Assembly (NCBI GenBank): GCA_905234265.1
Contig: CAJOHJ010000007.1
Location: 62,001-126,000 of the forward strand
Origin: an uncultured Prevotella sp.
GTDB taxonomy: Bacteria; Bacteroidota; Bacteroidia; Bacteroidales; Bacteroidaceae
Length of the DNA stretch: 64,000 nt
Direction of reading: 5' to 3'
Position 1 is the first letter of the stretch; the number at the start of each line of letters is the position of its first letter. Both the position numbers and the translations under genes were made by a program. Below the pieces are notes generated by a model that did no database searches, had not been told where the DNA came from, and saw only the letters and a list, made by a program, of their open reading frames with translations. Of this stretch, positions 24,296 through 30,614 are shown in pieces.

Positions 24296-25360
24296 ATGGA
24301 ATTAGATTTACAACCCCTGAACTTACCGAGTGACAATGAACGCCCCTTCGTGATTGCCGGCCCATGCAGTGCCGAGACCGAGGAGCAAGTGATGACTACT
24401 GCCCGTCAGCTGGCCCTGAAGGGATGCCATAACTTCCGCGCCGGCGTGTGGAAGCCGCGCACCAAGCCAGGCGGCTTCGAGGGCAACGGCGAGAAGGCTC
24501 TGCCATGGATGAAGCAGGTGAAGGAGGAAACCCACATGCTCATTTCCACCGAGGTGGCAACGCCCGAGCATGTTGAGCTGGCGCTGAAGTACGACATGGA
24601 CATTCTCTGGATAGGCGCACGCACAACGGCCAACCCATTTGCCATGCAGGCTCTGGCCGATGCGCTGAAAGGCATCGACGTGCCTGTGTTTGTCAAGAAC
24701 CCCGTCAATCCAGACCTTGAGCTGTGGATAGGTGCCATGGAGCGCCTTAACCAAGCCGGCATCAAGCGCCTTGGAGCAATCCACCGCGGCTTCTCCAGCT
24801 TCGAACAGAAGATTTATCGTAATGCTCCTATGTGGCAGATTGCCATCGAGTTACACCGCAGAATTCCTGAGCTGCCGATAATCTGCGACCCATCGCACAT
24901 TGGCGGTCGTCGCGAGCTTATTGCCCCGCTCTGTCAGCAGGCTATGGACTTGGGCTTCGACGGTCTCATCGTTGAGAGCCACTGCGACCCCGACAAGGCG
25001 TGGAGCGACGCCAAGCAACAGGTAACTCCAGAGGTTCTCGACTATATTCTCTCGCTGCTCATTGTCCGCGACGAGAATGCCACCAACGAGGGCATCATCC
25101 AGATGCGCAAGCAGATCGACGACATCGACAATCAGCTGATGGACCTTCTTGCAAAGCGCATGGGTGTGTGCCGCGAGATTGGCAACTACAAGAAAGCCCA
25201 CAACATGACTGTGCTGCAGGCCTCGCGCTACAATGAAATCCTTGAGAAGCGTGGCGTTCAGGGTGCGCTGACAGGCATGTCGCCGGAATTCGTTGCCAAA
25301 GTCTTCGAGAGCATCCACGAAGAGTCTGTCCGCCAGCAGATAGAGATTGTCAACAAGTGA
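24296..25360 (+). CDS. Bifunctional DAHP synthase / chorismate mutase
   Basis: Joins the first shikimate reaction (phosphoenolpyruvate plus erythrose-4-phosphate to DAHP) to chorismate mutase in one protein. Residues about 18-265 are a class I-beta type aldolase domain: VIAGPCSAETEEQVM, NFRAGVWKPRTKPGGFEGNG, and ICDPSHIGGRRELIAPL. Residues 275-354 are an AroQ-type mutase with QMRKQIDDIDNQLMDLLAKR and IGNYKKAHNMTVLQ. ATG 24296 is chosen; the frame extends five codons to a TTG inside the GC-rich repeat. In Bacteroides the corresponding operon continues with tyrA; here a repeat array follows instead. Confidence 0.95.
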   Translation: MELDLQPLNLPSDNERPFVIAGPCSAETEEQVMTTARQLALKGCHNFRAGVWKPRTKPGGFEGNGEKALPWMKQVKEETHMLISTEVATPEHVELALKYDMDILWIGARTTANPFAMQALADALKGIDVPVFVKNPVNPDLELWIGAMERLNQAGIKRLGAIHRGFSSFEQKIYRNAPMWQIAIELHRRIPELPIICDPSHIGGRRELIAPLCQQAMDLGFDGLIVESHCDPDKAWSDAKQQVTPEVLDYILSLLIVRDENATNEGIIQMRKQIDDIDNQLMDLLAKRMGVCREIGNYKKAHNMTVLQASRYNEILEKRGVQGALTGMSPEFVAKVFESIHEESVRQQIEIVNK

Positions 25361-25367
25361 AATAAAA

Positions 25368-25494
25368 AAATTATCTCTGCGAGTTACAAAATTATCTTCG
25401 TAAGATATTTTCGTAACATGCAGAGATATTTTCGTAACATGCAGAGATAATTTCGTAACTCGCAGAGATAATTTTGTAAGTTATAGGGATATTG
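25368..25494. repeat. 21-bp repeat array B, inverted arrangement
   Basis: Two forward units (25368-25388 and 25389-25409), a palindromic centre TATCTTCGTAAGATA, then four reverse units starting at 25411, 25432, 25453 and 25474. The reverse units carry cores such as TCGTAACATGCAGAGATA and TCGTAACTCGCAGAGATA, and the last is decayed. Forward and reverse halves can fold into a long hairpin. It lies between the convergent ends of the DAHP synthase gene and the kinase gene at 25508. Confidence 0.95.
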
Positions 25495-25507
25495 TCTTGA
25501 ATGTTAA

Positions 25508-27049
25508 TTATCCGTTGCCGTTTGAGGGGATGGTCAGGCGGACGGTGTGTCCGTATTTTCCGTGAATGACCTCAAGGCGTGCGCCAATGCTTTCAGCCCA
25601 CTGCTGCATGGTGCGCATTCCGATGCCAGTATTTCTGGCCTGGGTGTTGCCTTCGCTTTCCTCGCCGGCAGCCGGTGTGGCGTCGGTGGCAGCAGCCGGT
25701 GTTGCGGCGGTGCTGACGGTGACGGTGGTTTCCCGCAGCTCCTGGTGCATGCCTATGGCTATCGCCGAGGCGTTGCTGTGGCGCAGGCTGTTGGTGACGG
25801 CCTCCTGCACAATGCGATATATTGCCAGTGCCTGCTGCTGCGGCATGGCCGACCAGTCGTAGCCTTCTGGGGTTATGCTGCAAGTGATGTCGCAGCTTGT
25901 GGCTTCGTTCATTTCGAAGACATAGCTGGCCAGTGCTTCGTTGATTGCCACCGACGAGAATTCCGGCGGCATCAGTCCGTGGCTTACGCGCCTCACCTGT
26001 TCGCGGCTCTCGTCCAACAGCTGGAGTGCCTGTCGGGTGTCGCCGTCGCCGCTGAGCTTCATCTGCACTGCCAGCAGCTGATTGCTGACGCCGTCGTGGA
26101 GTTCGCGTGCCAGCCGCTGTCGCTCCTCCTCGCGGCCCTCTATATAGCTGCGTGTGGCCTTGCGGCGGTTGACGTGCCGCTGCCAGACGATGAGGGCGGC
26201 AAAGGCTGCTGTCAGCAACACTATCGTCAGCAGTACAATGGCGACGGTCCTGTTTTCTTCCGCTTGTTCACTGCTATGTCGTGGCCGTGCGGCCTCGGCA
26301 GCAGGCTTTGTGACAGCAGTCGTTGTGTCGGCAGGTGTCGTGGCTGCTACGGCAGCTTTTTTTGTGGCTATGGTGGTGTCGCTGCGTGAAGACTGCTCCA
26401 TGCCCAGCAGCTTCTCGTTGACGCCCAGTTCCAGCAGGTATGTGGCAGCCATCAGCGTCATGTCCTTGCTGCCGAGGGCCTTGGCATCGTAGAAAGCTTC
26501 CGTCAGCAGCTGCTTGGCACGCTCCTTGCCCACGGCGTCCGTCAGCAGTCCTCCGAGAGCCAGCAGGGCCTTGGTGCGCGTGGCCTTGTCGCCGTGCATG
26601 GCAATCCATGGCAGGGCATGCGCGGCTGCACTGACGGCCTCGGTGCGCCTGTTGGTCTTCTCGCTGATGACGGCCAGCTGCACATACATCGACACGCACA
26701 GGCTGAGCCACTGCTGCGTGCCGCCGTCGACGGAAGCCTTCAGCCACGAGCCTTGTTCGCAGACGGAGGTGCCTGCTTGCAGTTCCTTGATAGCTTCGCC
26801 GGCACGCCCCTTGGCCAGCAGACATGCGGCACCCTGTGAGTGCAGGCTGACCATGGCCTGGCGGCTGTGCAGACTGTCGGCCAGCGGCATGAGGCGCCGC
26901 ACGTCAGACAGTGCAGAGTCGGTCTGCTGCTGGCGTATAAGCACCGCCACACGGCTTATGCCGCCCCACAGCGTGCTGTCGGCAGTGCCGGCGCCGGCCT
27001 GAATGCATGTCATGCTCAGCAGGATGGCTGTCAGTAAGGTTCTCAACAT
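25508..27049 (-). CDS. NarX-type sensor histidine kinase with periplasmic helical-repeat domain
   Basis: Phosphorylates a NarL-type regulator, most likely the one at 29942. A signal peptide (LLTAILLSMTCIQAGAG) leads to a periplasmic alpha-helical region of TPR-like repeats (residues about 25-235). A Thr/Ala-rich linker, a membrane helix (TVAIVLLTIVLLTAAFAALIV) and a HisKA_3 domain with ERQRLARELHDGVSNQL (catalytic His) follow. The HATPase domain has AIYRIVQEAVTNSLRHSNAS. The ATG at 27049 starts a proper signal peptide; the open frame further upstream crosses the promoter. Ligand unknown; TPR sensors usually read protein or envelope signals. Confidence 0.9.
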   Translation of the reverse strand: MLRTLLTAILLSMTCIQAGAGTADSTLWGGISRVAVLIRQQQTDSALSDVRRLMPLADSLHSRQAMVSLHSQGAACLLAKGRAGEAIKELQAGTSVCEQGSWLKASVDGGTQQWLSLCVSMYVQLAVISEKTNRRTEAVSAAAHALPWIAMHGDKATRTKALLALGGLLTDAVGKERAKQLLTEAFYDAKALGSKDMTLMAATYLLELGVNEKLLGMEQSSRSDTTIATKKAAVAATTPADTTTAVTKPAAEAARPRHSSEQAEENRTVAIVLLTIVLLTAAFAALIVWQRHVNRRKATRSYIEGREEERQRLARELHDGVSNQLLAVQMKLSGDGDTRQALQLLDESREQVRRVSHGLMPPEFSSVAINEALASYVFEMNEATSCDITCSITPEGYDWSAMPQQQALAIYRIVQEAVTNSLRHSNASAIAIGMHQELRETTVTVSTAATPAAATDATPAAGEESEGNTQARNTGIGMRTMQQWAESIGARLEVIHGKYGHTVRLTIPSNGNG

Positions 27050-27106
27050 ATTTGTTTTTATGACTTTTGCCACTTTTCCGTTGTGGCTCTCCGTCGTTTC
27101 ACGCCG

Positions 27107-27136
27107 CAAAAGTAATAAATAATTCTCCCTGCCAAG
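27107..27136 (-). promoter_or_regulatory. Promoter of the NarX-type kinase gene
   Basis: On the minus strand TACTTTTG (complement of 27107-27114) with a CTTG at 18-bp distance (complement of 27133-27136). Leader about 50 nt. Confidence 0.6.
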
Positions 27137-27150
27137 CGAAAAAAGCAGAA

Positions 27151-27179
27151 AATAGTGGTTTTCCACTATTGTTTTTTTT
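27151..27179 (+). terminator. Terminator-like hairpin between divergent promoters
   Basis: AATAGTGG (27151-27158), TTTT loop, CCACTATT (27163-27170), then G and eight T. It has full rho-independent form but no plus-strand gene ends upstream. It sits between two divergent promoters and may stop antisense or readthrough RNA. Confidence 0.6.
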
Positions 27180-27199
27180 GGAATAATCCTCTACTTTTG
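27167..27199 (+). promoter_or_regulatory. Promoter of the lipoprotein gene cluster
   Basis: TACTTTTG at 27192-27199 with ATTG at 27167-27170 (21-bp spacer) as a weak -33. Leader about 45 nt. Confidence 0.6.
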
Positions 27200-27249
27200 C
27201 AATGTTTATATGTTTTGATTTTACATAAACACTTCTAATAAATACAAAC

Positions 27250-27873
27250 ATGAAAAAGAACAATCTTTACTGTTTCATTGCCGTAGCAGCACTGATGGCA
27301 CTCACGGCATGTGGCGGCGGAAAGACCGCTCAGAACGCAAACGACGACGAAGCATCAGACAGCACTGAGCAGGCTGCATCCAGCTACGAGGCTACTGGCG
27401 AGCTGGGACTCTTTGAGCTTCGCGGCCCCGTGAAGTCGTGCAAGCTGACAGCCCGCTGGGGCAACACCATCACCAGGACATTCGACGAGAAAGGCATGTG
27501 GCTGACCATTGACGGCAAGAAAATCAGCAGCTTCTACGGTCACGGCATCAAGCGCGACGACAAGGGACGCATCGTCAGCGGCATGATGGACTCGGCAGAA
27601 AACAAGGAAGAGTACACCTACAACGACAACGGTACGGTGGCCAAATACTCCCTGGCATACTACGATACGACGGAGGAAGATGAATATACATACGACAGCG
27701 ACGGCAACCTTGTCAGCAAGCACGTCGAGGAAGGCGGCATGGAGGCCGAAGACCCATATACGGAGACATACGAAGTGGTGGAAAGCGACAGTCACGGCAA
27801 CTGGACAAAGCGCACCGTCACCGTCGGTGGCCAGAAGAGTACCGAGACACGCCAGATAACGTATTACGAATAA
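27250..27873 (+). CDS. Hypothetical lipoprotein with YD-like repeats
   Basis: A 207-residue envelope lipoprotein. The signal peptide ends in the lipobox LTAC (Cys21). A flexible Asp/Glu/Ser/Ala stretch leads to a beta-rich domain with repeated motifs of the type YTYNDNGTVAKYS, YTYDSDGNLVSKH and DSHGNWTKRTVT, the pattern of RHS/YD-like repeats in small Prevotella and Bacteroides surface proteins. No catalytic motif is seen. First gene of a unit of three exported proteins between the kinase and its likely regulator. Confidence 0.85.
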   Translation: MKKNNLYCFIAVAALMALTACGGGKTAQNANDDEASDSTEQAASSYEATGELGLFELRGPVKSCKLTARWGNTITRTFDEKGMWLTIDGKKISSFYGHGIKRDDKGRIVSGMMDSAENKEEYTYNDNGTVAKYSLAYYDTTEEDEYTYDSDGNLVSKHVEEGGMEAEDPYTETYEVVESDSHGNWTKRTVTVGGQKSTETRQITYYE

Positions 27874-27892
27874 CCATAACACTATTATTACA

Positions 27893-28276
27893 ATGAAGAA
27901 AGCATTATTATCAGCGGCCTTTGCTGCCGTCATGTTATTGACAATGGTATTAACCTCTTGCAGCAGCGACTCGACTCCCTCCGGAGTAGTGAAGAGCTAC
28001 TACAGCTGCATGAAGAGCGGCGACGTGGAGAAGGCTGTGGGCTATCTGAACGTCGACGAGGAGCGTGCCGGCCAGCTGGCAGCCAGCTACAGGCGCATGC
28101 TTGAAGGCGGCGGCGCAAATGCCGAGCTGTACCAGAACGGCAACATTAGCATAGAGTCCGAGGAAATCAACGGCGACGAGGCCGACGTCATGGTTGGCAT
28201 AGAGATTGAGGGAATGGAAATGGGACAGCCCATGCACCTCGTGAAGGTTGACGGAAAGTGGAAAATAGATGAGTAG
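27893..28276 (+). CDS. DUF4878-type lipoprotein
   Basis: A 127-residue lipoprotein: signal peptide with lipobox LTSC, then a small alpha/beta domain of NTF2/lumazine-like type. It contains PSGVVKSYYSCMKSGDVEKA and ends in MHLVKVDGKWKIDE, the usual DUF4878 beginning and end. Such domains are common small envelope proteins of Bacteroidales with no known activity. It lies 19 bp after the previous lipoprotein gene and 6 bp before the next, so the three are co-transcribed. Confidence 0.85.
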   Translation: MKKALLSAAFAAVMLLTMVLTSCSSDSTPSGVVKSYYSCMKSGDVEKAVGYLNVDEERAGQLAASYRRMLEGGGANAELYQNGNISIESEEINGDEADVMVGIEIEGMEMGQPMHLVKVDGKWKIDE

Positions 28277-28282
28277 CAGGAC

Positions 28283-29512
28283 ATGAATAGAGCATATAAC
28301 ATGGGCAGGCTCAGCATGACAGTGCTGGCTTGCCTCTGTCTGTGCCTGACAACTAATGCACAGACAAAGAAACGCACACCGGTCACAGGAGCCAGAAAAA
28401 CGCAGACGGCTGCTCAGCGCAGCTCTTCGGCCACGGCAGCAAAACCAAAGGTGTGCCACTTTGCAGCATATAGCGGACAGAAGGCTAAGTCGGCCTTTGT
28501 CGACGACAGTCTGCTCTTCTACGTCGAAAGCGGTAACAACAATGCCGTGATGGCCATCAGCTGCACAACGGGCAAGAAAATCACCGTCATCGACGGCATT
28601 GAAGGCGTCTACGAGGGTGTGCGTCCGCGCATCGGCAGCGTAGTCATCTGCGGCGGACACCTGTTCTACGAATTGGAGAAGGAAGATGGTATCTACATAT
28701 TCGACGGTGCCACCAAGCGCACGGAGAAAATACCCAACTCCATGTATCTGGCTGCTGCAAACGAACGATACATGCTCTTCAGGGCCTTGGGGCATGACTG
28801 CAGGGCATACGACCTGTGGGACATGCAGACTCTGAAAGGCATGAAGTGGTACAAGTCGGACCAGATAAACGACGGCAAAGTACACATTGCACGCGATGCC
28901 AGCTTCTGGTTCTTCGAGATGAAGTCGATAATGGCCGAGAACAACCAGACCATCAATCCCTTCGGCGTCACACGGCAGACGCAGGACGGCACACAGACTT
29001 TCTTCAGCCTCTCCGACCAGAAGTACATTGCCGAAAACGGACTGCGCAGCGGTGGCAATGAGACATTCAAGCAGGTGGGCGACTACCTCTACTATGCCAT
29101 AGGCCGCAGGGTGTACCGCATAAACATGATGGACGCACAGCCACGGTGGGAAGAGTTTGCCAAGATGCCGCCTACGCAGGACAGCCAGTTCCAGTGGATA
29201 TGCCCCACACCGCAGGGCGCCATGCTTACCGCCAGCCCAACAGGCTCGACGGGCATGAAGCGCACAATACAGTACTGGAAGCCGGGGGCATACGACAGTC
29301 CGACGGACATTGCAGTCGATGAAATCCCCACAGGCTTCAGCGAGTATGCCTTCAGGAATATCATGCCCTCGCTGTGCAGAGGCAACGGCGACAACTTCGG
29401 CAACTTTGTGCTTACGGAGAAAAACGGCGGCGACATATATATCTACAACCCTATAGACATTCAGGGCTACAAGACGTCGCGCGGCACTATTGTCAAGCAG
29501 GTCAAGAAATAG
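28283..29512 (+). CDS. Exported hypothetical protein, possible beta-propeller
   Basis: A 409-residue protein not assigned to a family. A signal peptide is present (LSMTVLACLCLCLTTNA, cleavage near residue 26). A basic Thr/Ala linker follows, then repeated short beta-rich segments such as SLLFYVESGNNNAVMAI, HLFYELEKEDGIYIFD and YLYYAIGRRVYRINM, reminiscent of propeller blades. ATG codons at 28283, 28301 and 28316 are all possible starts; the first gives six residues more before the hydrophobic core. Third gene of the lipoprotein unit; a hairpin terminator follows at 29561. Function unknown. Confidence 0.8.
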   Translation: MNRAYNMGRLSMTVLACLCLCLTTNAQTKKRTPVTGARKTQTAAQRSSSATAAKPKVCHFAAYSGQKAKSAFVDDSLLFYVESGNNNAVMAISCTTGKKITVIDGIEGVYEGVRPRIGSVVICGGHLFYELEKEDGIYIFDGATKRTEKIPNSMYLAAANERYMLFRALGHDCRAYDLWDMQTLKGMKWYKSDQINDGKVHIARDASFWFFEMKSIMAENNQTINPFGVTRQTQDGTQTFFSLSDQKYIAENGLRSGGNETFKQVGDYLYYAIGRRVYRINMMDAQPRWEEFAKMPPTQDSQFQWICPTPQGAMLTASPTGSTGMKRTIQYWKPGAYDSPTDIAVDEIPTGFSEYAFRNIMPSLCRGNGDNFGNFVLTEKNGGDIYIYNPIDIQGYKTSRGTIVKQVKK

Positions 29513-29560
29513 GACTGTGCGCCAGACATTCTGAAAACCAATATCTGGAACATCAAAATC

Positions 29561-29593
29561 ATGGGAATCCGCTATTGCAGATTCCCATTTTTT
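29561..29593 (+). terminator. Terminator of the lipoprotein unit
   Basis: ATGGGAATC (29561-29569) pairs with GATTCCCAT (29580-29588), 10-nt loop, then a T run. Confidence 0.85.
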
Positions 29594-29656
29594 GTATAAT
29601 TTCGCGACAAGAAAAAAATATGGCCTGCGAATGAACGATAATAACGCGGAATTTAC

Positions 29657-29664
29657 TACCTTTG
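29657..29664 (+). promoter_or_regulatory. -7 element of the structured RNA gene
   Basis: TACCTTTG, a perfect -7 box, 68 bp after the preceding terminator. No good TTTG is found at the right distance upstream. Confidence 0.7.
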
Positions 29665-29670
29665 CAAAAG

Positions 29671-29888
29671 CAATAGATAAAGGAAAGCGTTTAGTGCTTA
29701 TCTCCAGACTGATGAATCTCGACACATCATCAACAAATGGAAGATGGAATAAGTGCGACGTTCTCCCCTTTGTGTTGAATTATACTCACGTATGTTCACA
29801 TAATAGGGGCGTGGGCCGTTCTCTTATCCTCTTCAAAGGCAGTCGAGAGCCTATCAGTGGGATACAGTGGAGCTGTTCGCGCCTTTTT
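29671..29888 (+). ncRNA. Rod-shaped structured RNA, 6S-RNA-like
   Basis: No convincing reading frame lies between the promoter and the terminal CCTTTTTG, but the two halves are complementary in nested order. AAAGG 29679-29683 pairs with 29882-29886; TATC-CC 29699-29705 with 29859-29864; ACTGAT 29708-29713 with 29853-29858. TCTCGAC 29717-29723 pairs with 29842-29848; GAAGA 29740-29744 with 29830-29834; ATAAG 29749-29753 with 29823-29827. After an internal loop (29754-29764 / 29810-29822), CCCC 29765-29768 pairs with 29806-29809. The apex is TGT/ACA, GAA/TTC and ATAC-tcac-GTAT. A long rod with one large central bubble is the 6S RNA design (RNA polymerase regulator). The structure is seen; the 6S identity is inferred. 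Confidence 0.68.
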
Positions 29889-29941
29889 GTATGCTATATA
29901 TATAATAATGTGTGGTGGTTAGCACAAAGAAGAAACCTGAA

Positions 29942-30592
29942 ATGAAATCCGACTATATATTGAGCCAACTGTCGCTGGCCATCGTCGACGACCATGAGGT
30001 GGTGCAGGAAGGCCTGATGAGCTATATGCTGAAGAACGGCGTGGGATACGTGGAGACTTTCTCCAACGGCAAGGCGCTGACTGACAGGATGGACGTGAAG
30101 AAGTTCGACGTCTATATCGTGGACGTGGAACTGCCGGACATGGACGCAGCAGAGCTGATTGACGAAATACGCGCCAGGCACGGCGAGGCAAAGATAGTCG
30201 TCAACACCATGCACGAGGAACTGCTCGTCGTGAGGCGCATGAACGACAAGATGGTCGACGGCGTTGTATACAAGTCGGACCGCATGGAGCAGCTCTTAGA
30301 GGCTGTGGCAACAGTGGCCGCAGGCGGCAAGTACTACAGCGGCCGCTTCCGCAAGATGACCAACAGCCTGAACGTGCAGAACGTGATACTCAGCAGCAGG
30401 GAGGTGGAAGTTCTCAAAGCTATTGCCGCAGGACTGTCGACCAAAGACATTGCCCGCCAACTGTTCATATCGGAAAACACCGTGGAGACGCACCGTCAGA
30501 ACCTCTTCTCAAAGCTTAAGGCCCACAACATGGCCAACCTTATTGTAAGGGCCATTGCCTGCGGATACTTGAACCCCAACGAAGTAAACTGA
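29942..30592 (+). CDS. NarL/LuxR-family response regulator
   Basis: A DNA-binding response regulator, probably the partner of the NarX-type kinase at 25508. The receiver has LAIVDDHEVVQEGL (acidic pocket), VYIVDVELPDMD (phospho-acceptor Asp) and VVYKSDRMEQLL (conserved Lys). The C-terminal LuxR helix-turn-helix is LSSREVEVLKAIAAGLSTKD followed by IARQLFISENTVETHRQNLF. ATG 29942 is preferred over the upstream GTG 29912. No TAnnTTTG promoter is seen directly upstream, so it may depend on readthrough from the RNA gene. The LRR protein gene follows after 22 bp and is a likely target. Confidence 0.93.
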   Translation: MKSDYILSQLSLAIVDDHEVVQEGLMSYMLKNGVGYVETFSNGKALTDRMDVKKFDVYIVDVELPDMDAAELIDEIRARHGEAKIVVNTMHEELLVVRRMNDKMVDGVVYKSDRMEQLLEAVATVAAGGKYYSGRFRKMTNSLNVQNVILSSREVEVLKAIAAGLSTKDIARQLFISENTVETHRQNLFSKLKAHNMANLIVRAIACGYLNPNEVN

Positions 30593-30614
30593 TAATCAAC
30601 TAATCATACTTATT

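Noticed and set aside
27049..27166. 39-codon N-terminal extension of the NarX-type kinase
   Set aside because: It crosses the minus-strand promoter and would bury the signal peptide.
27950..29725. 591-codon minus-strand frame opposite the lipoprotein and propeller-like genes
   Set aside because: It is an antisense shadow of GC-biased coding sequence. The plus-strand genes have signal peptides, lipoboxes and operon spacing; the minus frame has none.
29592..29945. 117-codon frame over the structured RNA
   Set aside because: It starts before the RNA promoter, has no recognisable domain, and the region is explained by nested base pairing and a terminator.
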